Positions 1 through 8,882 of a DNA stretch of 17,314 bases are shown here, piece by piece. Location: the NCBI GenBank assembly GCA_937967425.1, contig CALBST010000155.1:1-17314 (forward strand), written 5' to 3'. The position numbers and the translations under genes were made by a program. Source of the stretch: an uncultured Caulobacteraceae bacterium. Lineage in GTDB: Bacteria; Pseudomonadota; Alphaproteobacteria; Caulobacterales; TH1-2. Below the pieces are notes generated by a model. That model was not told where the DNA came from. It did no database searches and saw only the letters and a program-made list of their open reading frames with translations. Position 1 is the stretch's first letter. Every line of letters starts with the position of its first letter.

Positions 1-70
1 CATCATGAAGGAGTCGGACATCCTCGGCGTCATCGAAGAGAAGAAGGCGAAGAAGAAGGACGCGGCCTAA
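1..70 (+). CDS. groES: Co-chaperonin GroES, C-terminal end (partial)
   Basis: The window opens inside a reading frame whose last 22 codons read IMKESDILGVIEE followed by a lysine-rich tail ending KKDAA and a TAA stop at 68-70. The 'MKESDILGVIE' ending is the characteristic GroES/Cpn10 C terminus, and groEL follows 133 bp downstream on the same strand, as in the usual groESL operon. GroES is the heptameric lid that caps the GroEL folding chamber in the cytoplasm. The charged extension after the ILGVIE motif is somewhat longer than in E. coli GroES. The promoter and any CIRCE/HrcA or heat-shock sigma signal would lie upstream of this gene, outside the window, so heat regulation cannot be judged here. 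Confidence 0.93.
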   Translation, partial: IMKESDILGVIEEKKAKKKDAA

Positions 71-78
71 AGGCCGCT

Positions 79-1847
<1,769 letters not shown>

Positions 1848-1871
1848 TCCAGCCACTAGCCACGAAAACGG

Positions 1872-1905
1872 AAACGGCGGAGCGCAAGCTCCGCCGTTTT
1901 TGTTT
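1872..1905 (+). terminator. Rho-independent terminator of groESL
   Basis: A perfect 12-bp stem (1872-1883 with 1888-1899) closes a GCAA tetraloop and runs into TTTTTGTTT. It lies 25 bp after the groEL stop. The facing gene on the minus strand ends at 1920. Because the stem also starts in A-rich sequence (GAAAACGGAAA), it could terminate minus-strand transcription as well. Confidence 0.92.
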
Positions 1906-1919
1906 GGGCGCCTACGCCG

Positions 1920-2429
1920 CTACCCAGCGCCAGTTCCTTGATCCAGCAGAGGGCAATTGCGCGCGACGCCAATCGCGTTGACTTGCCCGACTGGCGCAGG
2001 CTTGCCGTCCGGCATCTGTTGCCCAGTCCTCACAGTCGCGAAGCCGCCGCGATCGCCGTAGAAATACCACCGCGCCTCTTCCACCGAAGTGATCGGCTGG
2101 CCGTCCACAAACTGTATCTCATCGCCAACACACAAACGCCCGCGCCAGCGGCCGCGTTCCGGCGCACGCGTCACCGTAGCCGCATATTGGCGCAGCACGC
2201 CTTCGCGATTTGATGGGTTGATCTGCACCCACTCGATCTGCGCGCCGGTGCGGTTGATGAATTGGGGAATTCGAACGCCCGGGGGAACGACGTCGTCGAG
2301 AAACCCAAACTGCTGGGCGCCCATCGCTAGAGTAGCGAGCGTGCCTATGACGCCGGACCACGCCTGCACGCGCGCGAAGGACGTGCCTTTGTCTTCTTTC
2401 TCTTTGGGTTCGTCATCACGGCGCGCCAT
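1920..2429 (-). CDS. Membrane-anchored protein with PDZ-like segment, function unknown
   Basis: I do not recognise this 169-residue protein as a named family. It has a highly charged N terminus (residues 1-20) and a single weak hydrophobic segment at about 23-43, suggesting a signal anchor with the rest in the periplasm. Residues 98-123 contain GRLCVGDEIQFVDGQPITS followed by VEEARWYF. This resembles the core of PDZ domains of envelope proteases, where 'L..GD.I..vdG..i.s..e' forms the peptide-binding edge. Only part of a PDZ fold is obvious. Two cysteines (C100, C159) could form a disulfide if exported. The start is supported by a GGGGGGA ribosome site about 7 nt upstream. It is transcribed divergently from the Tat-signal Ppx/GppA-like gene, with 83 bp between the starts. 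The gene is convergent with groEL. The PDZ assignment is tentative. Confidence 0.75.
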   Translation of the reverse strand: MARRDDEPKEKEDKGTSFARVQAWSGVIGTLATLAMGAQQFGFLDDVVPPGVRIPQFINRTGAQIEWVQINPSNREGVLRQYAATVTRAPERGRWRGRLCVGDEIQFVDGQPITSVEEARWYFYGDRGGFATVRTGQQMPDGKPAPVGQVNAIGVARNCPLLDQGTGAG

Positions 2430-2512
2430 CTCGTCCCCCCTCTGACGACACTATACTACCGTAAAATTCCGATCTAGCATCCGCCGATCGGAGTGAAAGC
2501 AGGGGGGCTTGC
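2430..2512. promoter_or_regulatory. Shared divergent promoter region with inverted repeat
   Basis: These 83 bp must hold the promoters of both divergent genes. A perfect 7-bp inverted repeat TCCGATC / GATCGGA lies at 2468-2474 and 2486-2492 with an 11-bp spacer, a plausible operator or a small hairpin in the leader of the plus-strand gene. An AT-richer patch at about 2450-2467 contains -10-like hexamers on both strands (TATACT on plus at 2452, TATAGT on minus), but I find no convincing -35 element. The plus gene has a GGGGGG ribosome site just before its ATG. Confidence 0.35.
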
Positions 2513-3667
2513 ATGGCCGGGATTTTCAGCCGCCGGAATGTACTTGTCGGCGGCGTCGCCGCGCTCGGCATTGCCGGATTCGCCGCGTATCGGTTGAATC
2601 CGAGTTTTGCGAACGCGGTCGACAACGTCATAGACCCCACTGTCCACCAGGTCGGTGTCGTCGAACTCGGCTCCGGCGGGCCGAAATGGACGGTGCTCAA
2701 ATTTGCGCCGCGTCAACTGATGGAAGGTTTGGGCGCCGATCGATATGGCGGCGTCCAGCGCGCGAGCCGCTACGACCGCCATGTCGTTGCTTCAGGCGAT
2801 ATCGAAGTCGAAGTCCGCAATCCCGAGGCCATTCCTGACGTCGTCGCCGCGACTTTGAGCGCCGCAGAGTTGCTTGAGAGCAACGGCGTGCAACCCGGCC
2901 GAAGCGTAATCGTCGGATCCTCCAGCATTGCGCGCTTGCCGCCCGAGCATTTGGAAAACCTTCGCAAGGCCTTTCAAAATGCGAACGTACAACTTGAAAT
3001 TGTCAATGCAGCGCAGGAGGCCGAATACGCGTTCCGCTGGCTCGTCGCGCTCGCCGACCGCGAGCGCTCCACCTTCATCGATATTGGTTCGGGCAACATC
3101 AAGGGTGGACGCATCAATCCCGAGACGAGCGAATTTGCCTCCTTTGAGATTCCCGAGGGCATCAGCTCGCTCATGAGCGCAGCGCAAGCGCTGCCGGACA
3201 GCACCTCAATTCAGGACCGTATGGCCGCTGTTGTGGCGGAGCGCGTCACGCCTCGCCTCGAAGGCTTGAAGCGCGATGGCTTCGCCAACGACCGCATGTA
3301 TCTTTCCGGCGGCGCCGTGTGGGCCATGCGATGCGTCACGCATCCTGATATTTCGCAAGACGAGCCCTGGGTCCGCCTGACAGCGGCGGATGTCCAGCGC
3401 TACTACGAAATTGTGACGGCTGATCCGAGCCTGAATAGTCTTATAGAAGATCTTCCCGCCAACTCGAACCTGCGCCGCCGCATCGCCGCTATCCACGAAG
3501 CGATCCCGCAGGAGAATCGCATTCTCGCGAGCGCGCACATTCTCGCGGCGATGTCGGAAAAACTCGATTTCGCGTCAACACCGCACGTGTTCTTCGCTGA
3601 CGAAGGCCAGTTTGCCTGGTCAACGATGTATTTGCTGGCGCGTCTCGGCCTAGAGCCTCGACTCTAA
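2513..3667 (+). CDS. Tat-signal protein of the Ppx/GppA phosphatase (ASKHA) fold
   Basis: This 384-residue protein begins with a Tat-type signal, SRRNVLVGG at residues 6-14, then a hydrophobic stretch to about 27 and a possible cleavage site after ANA (33-35). The rest follows the Ppx/GppA order: a first phosphate loop VGVVELGSGG (47-56), a region matching the 'vaTsalR...le.i.vis..eEAr.iy' segment (133-174), and a second loop FIDIGSGNIKGG (188-199). These are followed by a SGG motif (265-267) and a C-terminal 'RILASAHIL' helix with the usual glycine/acidic tail. Known members hydrolyse polyphosphate or pppGpp in the cytoplasm. Export would be unusual. Key positions deviate: the first-loop Asp is Glu51, and one of the paired acidic residues is Gln168. 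Activity is therefore open, and it may bind rather than hydrolyse. The GGGGGG site supports this start. Confidence 0.75.
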   Translation: MAGIFSRRNVLVGGVAALGIAGFAAYRLNPSFANAVDNVIDPTVHQVGVVELGSGGPKWTVLKFAPRQLMEGLGADRYGGVQRASRYDRHVVASGDIEVEVRNPEAIPDVVAATLSAAELLESNGVQPGRSVIVGSSSIARLPPEHLENLRKAFQNANVQLEIVNAAQEAEYAFRWLVALADRERSTFIDIGSGNIKGGRINPETSEFASFEIPEGISSLMSAAQALPDSTSIQDRMAAVVAERVTPRLEGLKRDGFANDRMYLSGGAVWAMRCVTHPDISQDEPWVRLTAADVQRYYEIVTADPSLNSLIEDLPANSNLRRRIAAIHEAIPQENRILASAHILAAMSEKLDFASTPHVFFADEGQFAWSTMYLLARLGLEPRL

Positions 3668-3684
3668 TACCCTGTTATTGTGAG

Positions 3685-3737
3685 ACGGATCGCCTCAGGC
3701 GTCGTTTGCAGTTGTCGCATGAGGCGCAGCCGTTAAG
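3685..3737 (+). promoter_or_regulatory. Leader hairpin of nhaA, candidate cation (Li+) riboswitch
   Basis: Just upstream of nhaA, CGCCTCA (3691-3697) pairs perfectly with TGAGGCG (3720-3726). Outside it ACGG (3685-3688) pairs with CCGT (3730-3733) across a small internal loop. The 22-nt apical part can pair further (GCG 3699-3701 with CGC 3716-3718). The 3' arm ends about 12 nt before the ATG, beside a weak AAG ribosome site, so folding could affect translation. Two RNA motifs named nhaA-I and nhaA-II lie upstream of nhaA genes and are reported as Li+ riboswitches, and as I recall nhaA-II is limited to Caulobacterales. I cannot confirm the consensus from memory. Alternatives are an unremarkable hairpin or the end of the upstream transcript, although no T-run follows. 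Confidence 0.4.
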
Positions 3738-3745
3738 TTGCGATC

Positions 3746-5008
3746 ATGACTCCGAGCGGAACAACGACACACTGGTGGCAGCGCGACACCACGCCCGGCT
3801 ACATCCTGATCGCAGCGACGATCCTCTCGTTCATCGCGCTCAACAGCACGTTCGGCGACACGATCCATCATCTGCTTGAAGATCAGATCGCCGGCCTCAT
3901 GGTCGGCGTCGGCGCCGGCGCACATCCCGTCAATCTGCACCTTATCATCAACGACGGCTTGATGGTGATCTTCTTTCTCTATGTCGGTCTTGAGTTGAAG
4001 CGCGAGACGGTCGAAGGGCCATTCAAGAATCCGCGCGAAGCCGCGCTCCCCATGGCCGGCGCTGTCGGCGGCATGGTCGTGCCGGCGTTGATCTATGTCG
4101 CGCTCAACGCCCACGAGCCCTCTTATCTGCGCGGCTGGGCTATTCCCGCCGCCACTGACATCGCCTTCGCGATCGGCGTGCTTTCGCTGCTCGGCCCGCG
4201 CGTGCCGGCGGGTTTGCGCCTCTTTCTGCTGGCGCTCGCCATCATCGACGATCTCGGCGCCATTCTCGTCATCGCGCTTTTCTACTCGACGCATCTCGTC
4301 GGCTGGGCGCTGGGCGGCGCGGCGGTCACCTTCGGCGTCATGCTGTTGATGAACCGCGGCGGGATAAAATCTCTGCTGCCCTATTGGGTTCTTGGCTTCG
4401 TGCTTTGGGGCTTCATGTTGCTCTCGGGCGTGCACGCCACCATTGCCGGCGTGCTGACCGCGATGGCCGTCCCGATGCGCGACAAGAAGGGCGGCTCACC
4501 ATTGATCACTGCCGAGCACGCGCTCAAATACTGGGTGCAGTTCGCGATCATGCCGATCTTCGCGCTGGTGAACGCCGGCGTTGTGCTGCACGGCGCCGGC
4601 CTCGATACACTCCTGCACCCGATCGCGCTCGGCATTAGTCTCGGCCTCGTTCTCGGCAAACCCATCGGCATTACAGTCGCGTCTTATCTCGCGTGCCTCG
4701 TCGTGAAACAGCGCGCGCCGGGATCGATGCTTCAGATGGTCGGCATCGCCATGCTTGCCGGCATCGGTTTCACGATGAGCTTGTTCGTCGGCAACCTCGC
4801 CTTCGGCACGGGCGATCTCGCAACGCCCGTCCGCTTCGGCGTTCTCGGCGGCTCGTTCGTTTCAGCCGTCCTTGGCCTGACGGTTCTGTGGTGGTGTTGC
4901 CGCAAGCTCCCTGTACAGCGCCCCAGCGCGCTGTCGCGCGAGGAAGAGCTGGCCGAAGAACGCGGCGTCTTCGAGGACATCGACGCGCCAAATCAGCCAA
5001 AGCGTTAA
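3746..5008 (+). CDS. nhaA: Na+/H+ antiporter NhaA
   Basis: A 420-residue inner-membrane antiporter that expels Na+ (or Li+) in exchange for about two protons, for salt and alkaline-pH tolerance. Hallmarks are intact: PAATDIAFAIG (Asp138, equivalent to E. coli Asp133), ALAIIDDLGAI with the ion-binding pair Asp168-Asp169, and the periplasmic-side SGVHATIAGV with His230 (E. coli His225). LVLGKPIGI carries Lys305 (E. coli Lys300), and GIGFTMSLFVGNLAF lies in the last helices. About twelve hydrophobic segments are visible. The C terminus has an acidic, charged cytoplasmic tail (about 395-420). The ATG at 3746 has only a weak ribosome site and follows the leader hairpin at 3685-3737, hinting at translational control. 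It is a single-gene unit facing hisS, with a GC-rich hairpin between them. Confidence 0.97.
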   Translation: MTPSGTTTHWWQRDTTPGYILIAATILSFIALNSTFGDTIHHLLEDQIAGLMVGVGAGAHPVNLHLIINDGLMVIFFLYVGLELKRETVEGPFKNPREAALPMAGAVGGMVVPALIYVALNAHEPSYLRGWAIPAATDIAFAIGVLSLLGPRVPAGLRLFLLALAIIDDLGAILVIALFYSTHLVGWALGGAAVTFGVMLLMNRGGIKSLLPYWVLGFVLWGFMLLSGVHATIAGVLTAMAVPMRDKKGGSPLITAEHALKYWVQFAIMPIFALVNAGVVLHGAGLDTLLHPIALGISLGLVLGKPIGITVASYLACLVVKQRAPGSMLQMVGIAMLAGIGFTMSLFVGNLAFGTGDLATPVRFGVLGGSFVSAVLGLTVLWWCCRKLPVQRPSALSREEELAEERGVFEDIDAPNQPKR

Positions 5009-5013
5009 AGCAA

Positions 5014-5046
5014 AGGCGGCCGCACCGTTCCCCGATGCGGCCGCCT
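5014..5046. terminator. GC-rich hairpin between nhaA and hisS, likely bidirectional terminator
   Basis: An 11-bp perfect stem (5014-5024 with 5036-5046) encloses an 11-nt loop six bases after the nhaA stop. On the plus strand it is followed only by a later TTTT (5054-5057). On the minus strand it is followed by TTTGCTTT, a better U-rich tail. It probably ends nhaA transcripts and catches hisS transcripts from the other side. Confidence 0.7.
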
Positions 5047-5162
5047 CACGTCGCTTTTGTAGAGGGCGTCTCCTCCCCGAAACGCGACCGTCCGCGACGC
5101 CGACGATCGAGGCAAAATTGAGCCGCGCCGCCCCCGGGGTCAAGCGCCTGTCATAATGAATA

Positions 5163-5178
5163 CGCGCAATGTTGCGCG
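5163..5178 (-). terminator. Small hairpin just after hisS stop
   Basis: A near-perfect palindrome CGCGCAA-TG-TTGCGCG lies 8 bp beyond the hisS stop on the minus strand. In RNA it can form a 6-bp stem with a 4-nt loop, followed on the minus strand by a weakly U-rich TATTCATTAT. It may be an early terminator or a 3'-end stabiliser. It could also be a chance palindrome. Confidence 0.35.
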
Positions 5179-5185
5179 CACGCCC

Positions 5186-6658
5186 CTAGCGGGCGAGCAT
5201 TTGCTGCACTGCGGCAACGAGTTGAGCCCGCGGGACCTCTTGCTGCACCTGCTCTCTGGCCTTGGCGTAAGCCTCGCGATCCTCGCCCAAACCCGACGCG
5301 ATCTTCGCACCAAGCTTCAGGTCTTTGAGGGTCACGGTTCCTTTCGCCAGTTCGTCTCCGCCTTGAATCACAGCGATCGGCGCATCGCGCTTATCCGCGT
5401 ACTTCAGCTGCGCCTTCATGCCCGAAGACCCGAGATACGCCTCGGCGCGCACGCCAGCGCGGCGCAGCTCTTCCGCCATCGCGAGATAGTCGCCCATGCG
5501 CGCAGCATCGAGCGCGAGAACAACGACCGGAGGCGGTGAGGCGTCCTTGCGGTCGATGCCAAGAATTTCTTGCGCCGCAACCAAGCGGCTCACGCCAATC
5601 GAGAAGCCAGTCGCCGGCACGCGCTGCCCCGTGAAGCGCGCAACAAGATCATCATAGCGCCCGCCCCCGCCGACCGAGCCAAACCGGATCGGCTTGCCGG
5701 TCTCGCCAGCCGTGAGCGTCAGCTCGGCCTCGTACACAGCGCCGGTATAGTATTCGAGCCCACGCACCACCGACGGATCGATGCGCGCGCGGCTGTCATC
5801 GACACCGAGCGCGCTCAGCACCGCATCGATGCCAGCCAATTCCTTCAAGCCGGCGCGGCCTTCGTCATTGTCGCCAACGAGACGCTCCAAGCCGCTAAGA
5901 ACGGCCGCGCGCGAATCCGTCGGCAACGTGACAAAATCGATCACCTTCTGCACCGCTGCCGGATCGAGTTGCGCGCCTTCGGTGAAATCGCCGGACTCGT
6001 CCTTGCGTCCCTTGCCAAGCAGCGCCGCCACGCCCTGCACGCCAACGCGATCAAGCTTATCGATCGCACGCATCACCGTGAGCCGCGCCTTCGTCGCGTT
6101 TTCGTCGAGGCCAACACCCAGCAACACGCCGTTCAGAATGCGCCGCGAGTTGATCTTGAACACATAGCCCTCGCGCGGCACGCCAACCGCTTCCAGCGCC
6201 TGCCCCGCCATCGCAATGATCTCGGCGTCCGACGCCGGATTGTCCGAACCCACCGTATCGGCATCGCACTGCACGAACTGACGGAAACGCCCCGGCCCCG
6301 GCTTTTCGTTGCGCCATACCGAGCCTGTCTGCCAGCGCCGGAACGGCTTCGGCAAACCGTCGCGCTGCTCCGCCACAAACCGCGCCAGCGGCGCGGTGAG
6401 GTCGTAGCGCATCGAAACCCAGCGCTCGTCATCCTGAAACGAAAACACGCCTTCGTTCGGACGATCGAGGTCCGGCAGAAATTTGCCGAGCGCTTCGGTA
6501 TACTCGATCGCCGGCGTTTCGAGACGATCGAAGCCCCATTGCTCGTAGACTTTGCCGACGGCGGCTACGATGCGCTCTTCGGCGCCAGCTGCTTCGCCAA
6601 GCTTGTCGCTAAAGCCGCGCGGCTTCTCGGCGGTGACAAGCGGTGTTTCAGAACTCAT
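5186..6658 (-). CDS. hisS: Histidyl-tRNA synthetase
   Basis: A class II synthetase that charges tRNA-His in the cytoplasm. Visible motifs: motif 1 around WGFDRLETPAIEY (41-53), motif 2 with WQTGSVWRNEKPGPGRFRQF (109-128), the histidine-specific RGLEYYTG (298-305), FGSVGGGGRYDDL (325-337) and motif 3 GFSIGVSRL (350-358). A C-terminal anticodon-binding domain follows, with the conserved 'AYLGSSGMKAQLKYADKR' stretch. At 490 residues it is longer than E. coli HisRS and matches the alphaproteobacterial type, which works with tRNA-His lacking G-1. I chose the ATG at 6658 because GGAAAG lies 8 nt upstream. An in-frame ATG seven codons earlier has no ribosome site. It follows the ammonia-lyase gene on the same strand with a gap of 69 bp, so co-transcription is likely. 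Confidence 0.96.
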   Translation of the reverse strand: MSSETPLVTAEKPRGFSDKLGEAAGAEERIVAAVGKVYEQWGFDRLETPAIEYTEALGKFLPDLDRPNEGVFSFQDDERWVSMRYDLTAPLARFVAEQRDGLPKPFRRWQTGSVWRNEKPGPGRFRQFVQCDADTVGSDNPASDAEIIAMAGQALEAVGVPREGYVFKINSRRILNGVLLGVGLDENATKARLTVMRAIDKLDRVGVQGVAALLGKGRKDESGDFTEGAQLDPAAVQKVIDFVTLPTDSRAAVLSGLERLVGDNDEGRAGLKELAGIDAVLSALGVDDSRARIDPSVVRGLEYYTGAVYEAELTLTAGETGKPIRFGSVGGGGRYDDLVARFTGQRVPATGFSIGVSRLVAAQEILGIDRKDASPPPVVVLALDAARMGDYLAMAEELRRAGVRAEAYLGSSGMKAQLKYADKRDAPIAVIQGGDELAKGTVTLKDLKLGAKIASGLGEDREAYAKAREQVQQEVPRAQLVAAVQQMLAR

Positions 6659-6727
6659 GACAGAGACTTTCCAGGACATCAGAATTGGGCATGCGAGCGG
6701 GCGCGCGGCGGCGCAAACAACTGAGCG

Positions 6728-8335
6728 TTAATGTCGCTCGAAGCTGTAGCCCGTCGCCTGAGCGATCTCGCCGGAGAGGACGCGTTGCGCCAAGTTCTCG
6801 ATATCCCAAGTCAATTCGCGATCGCCGCCCCGCACCCACGGCGGGAACGCCTCGCGTATCTTACTTAGGGCGCCCAAGGTCGCTCTGCCAAGCGCGACAG
6901 GCTTCTTAGCCTCCGCCGCGTTCTCAGCCCGCACGAGTTCTGCTTGCGATGCGAACGCCATTTCGATCGCCAGAATTTGCGCCAAGCGTTCCGCAGCCTC
7001 GTATGCCCGGATCGCGACGTTGGCGCCCATACTGACATGATCTTCCTGACCGGAATCCGTCGAAACCGACATCAGATGAGACGGCATCGCCAAGCCCCAA
7101 ATCTGATTGCACAGGCCCGCGGTCGTATATTCGGCGATCAGCAAGCCGGATTCCGTCGGATCCGTATTCGCGCCGCGCACTTGCGGCCCGAGTCCCTTAT
7201 TGCGCTGCGCATCGACAATACGCGCACAGCGCATATTCGAGACCCGCGCCATGATGCCCGCCGCCTGCAGCAAGCCGTACGCATCAACCGCCAGCGGCAT
7301 CCCGTGGAAATGCCCGCCTGAGGTAATCAGATCGACATCATAAGCCGCATCAGCGGCGCTATTCAGGTCGATCGGATTGTCGGTCACGCTTGATGCTTCA
7401 ATCTCCATTGTCCGCCGCGCGCGCTGGATCAGCTCCACGCACGGCCCCAACGCCTGCGCCGAACAGCGCAAATTGTACGGATCTTGGATCACACCATCGT
7501 GGGCGAACTTCGTATCAGTGTCGACGTCACGGAACGTATAGCCATCGAGCAAATCGAACACCCAGCGCGCGAATGTCACCGAGCCCGCGTGTCGCCGCAG
7601 GGCGTGAAGATCCGCACGGAACGGCCGCCCCATGCCGCGCATCGCTTGCACATGCAGCGCCGCGCTCAGCGCGGCCGCATCAACCAGCCGCTCCATCCGC
7701 GCCGCCGCCAACGCGCCCCAGGCGTTCGTGTATTGGCAGCCATTGTTGAGCGCGAGGCCTTCCTTCATATCAAGCTCGATCGGCGTGAACTTCGCGCCGG
7801 CTTCCGCCGTGCGCACCGGGCCGGCCGCGGTCAGCACCTTGCCTTCGCCAATCACCACTGCCGCAATGTGCGAAAGCGGCGCGAGATCGCCGCTGGCGGA
7901 CACACTGCCATCGCGCGGCACAACCGGCGTCACGCCGTTGTTCAGCATTTCGATCAGCGTCTCAATCACCACCGGCCGCACAACGCTGCGCCCGCGCGCC
8001 AGCGAAGCCGCGCGCAGCAACATGGTCGCCCGCACCACCGGCGCAGGCGCCGGCTCGCCCACACCCGCGCAATGCGAAACGATCAGATTACGCTGCAGCC
8101 GCTTCAGGTCCTCGGGGCTGACATAATCCTTATAGTTACTGCCGAAGCCGGTATTGACCCCATAGACACGCTTCTCCGGCCTCGCCTTCAGCTGCTCCAC
8201 CGCACTCGTCCGGAACGCAGCCACGAGCGCCCGCGTCGCACCATCCAGCGCCACCTGAGCGCGCCCGTGGGCGACATCCTCAATGTCGGCGAGGCTTAGT
8301 TCGCCATCATGCTTAAGCGTAATCGTGCGGTTCAT
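6728..8335 (-). CDS. hutH: Histidine ammonia-lyase-like MIO enzyme
   Basis: A 535-residue member of the HAL/PAL/TAL family, which eliminates ammonia from an aromatic amino acid (histidine to urocanate for HAL). The self-forming MIO cofactor triad Ala147-Ser148-Gly149 lies in GSVSASGDLAPLSHIA, and the catalytic tyrosine Tyr58 in YGVNTGFG. Substrate-pocket residues point to histidine: Ser87-His88 in NLIVSHCAG, and Glu431 in GQEDHVSMGAN. Departures from typical HutH include SGGHFHGMP (usually SGGNFHGEP) and LALNNGCQYTNA (usually LALLNGTQ), so another aromatic substrate is possible. I chose ATG 8335, with AGGG 6 nt upstream, over an in-frame TTG two codons earlier. No other hut gene lies in the window. 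It precedes hisS on the same strand and is divergent from the small paralog genes (100-bp gap). Confidence 0.85.
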   Translation of the reverse strand: MNRTITLKHDGELSLADIEDVAHGRAQVALDGATRALVAAFRTSAVEQLKARPEKRVYGVNTGFGSNYKDYVSPEDLKRLQRNLIVSHCAGVGEPAPAPVVRATMLLRAASLARGRSVVRPVVIETLIEMLNNGVTPVVPRDGSVSASGDLAPLSHIAAVVIGEGKVLTAAGPVRTAEAGAKFTPIELDMKEGLALNNGCQYTNAWGALAAARMERLVDAAALSAALHVQAMRGMGRPFRADLHALRRHAGSVTFARWVFDLLDGYTFRDVDTDTKFAHDGVIQDPYNLRCSAQALGPCVELIQRARRTMEIEASSVTDNPIDLNSAADAAYDVDLITSGGHFHGMPLAVDAYGLLQAAGIMARVSNMRCARIVDAQRNKGLGPQVRGANTDPTESGLLIAEYTTAGLCNQIWGLAMPSHLMSVSTDSGQEDHVSMGANVAIRAYEAAERLAQILAIEMAFASQAELVRAENAAEAKKPVALGRATLGALSKIREAFPPWVRGGDRELTWDIENLAQRVLSGEIAQATGYSFERH

Positions 8336-8435
8336 GACCAACCCTGAATCGAAGCCGCATCCCTAGCGTAAGCCCCCACACGGAGCGAGCATCTGGCGCC
8401 TGATTTGCTCCCCTTTGAGGCGAAGAGGACCGATC

Positions 8436-8822
8436 ATGCTCACCTGTCTCGCTTTGGCGCTCGGCGTCAGCTTTGCCGAACTGCCGTCCCTGGCCGCCGA
8501 GGTCGAGGCCGACGCGCGCCGGCTGACCGTCCAGACCGAGATCACGCCCGCCTTCCTGGCCGGCATCGAAGACTTCTCGTCCGACGCCGAACGCCTCTCG
8601 GTTTCGCTGCGCGAGCTGGGCGTTGAGCAGGACCTGCCCTGCATTTTCCACGGCATCGCCGAAGACGCGCGCGTCCACATCGCGGCGCTACAAGAGGCCG
8701 ACACCGAGGCCGAGCGCGACACCGCATTCACCAATCTGCGCGTACTCTTGGACGACGCCATCCTCATCGCGCCGATGGCCGCCTCAGCCGCCGCCGACCG
8801 CCAGCACGCCTCCAACCACTAG
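8436..8822 (+). CDS. Small helical protein of unknown function, paralog A
   Basis: I do not recognise this 128-residue protein. It starts MLTCLALALG, a short hydrophobic stretch without the basic residues of a normal signal peptide, so export is doubtful. The rest looks mostly helical and acidic, ending in an alanine-rich stretch APMAASAAADR. Its clear paralog lies 60 bp downstream. Shared features are the opening MLTCLAL, a central RLSVSLRELGVEQDLPCIF (53-71), NLRVLLDDA (100-108), and two conserved cysteines (C4, C69). The two conserved cysteines could form a disulfide or bind a ligand, but this is a guess. ATG 8436 is preferred over an upstream in-frame TTG because GAGGA lies about 7 nt before it and the paralog starts at the same point. 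Confidence 0.75.
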   Translation: MLTCLALALGVSFAELPSLAAEVEADARRLTVQTEITPAFLAGIEDFSSDAERLSVSLRELGVEQDLPCIFHGIAEDARVHIAALQEADTEAERDTAFTNLRVLLDDAILIAPMAASAAADRQHASNH

Positions 8823-8853
8823 CGGCAACCCGGCGCCGCTCTTGCTGTCACAG

Positions 8854-8873
8854 CCTTCGCCGCGCGCGAAGGA
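8854..8873 (+). promoter_or_regulatory. Hairpin covering the ribosome site of paralog B
   Basis: CCTTCGC (8854-8860) pairs perfectly with GCGAAGG (8866-8872) around a CGCGC loop. The 3' arm contains the AAGGA ribosome site (8869-8873) of the gene starting at 8883. The site is therefore hidden when folded, which could make translation of the second gene depend on ribosomes from the first, on temperature, or on a factor. Paralog A has a related but poorly paired GCGAAGAGGACC upstream, so the full stem seems particular to this copy. Confidence 0.45.
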
Positions 8874-8882
8874 CCCGCCACC

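Noticed and set aside
6659..6679. Seven-codon N-terminal extension of HisRS
   Set aside because: The upstream ATG has no ribosome site, while the ATG at 6658 has GGAAAG at good spacing.
5570..6724. A 384-codon plus-strand frame antisense to hisS, and similar long antisense frames over the lyase, dsbD and DUF885 genes
   Set aside because: They are rich in Arg and Ala, lack family motifs and ribosome sites, and lie fully inside confidently identified genes.
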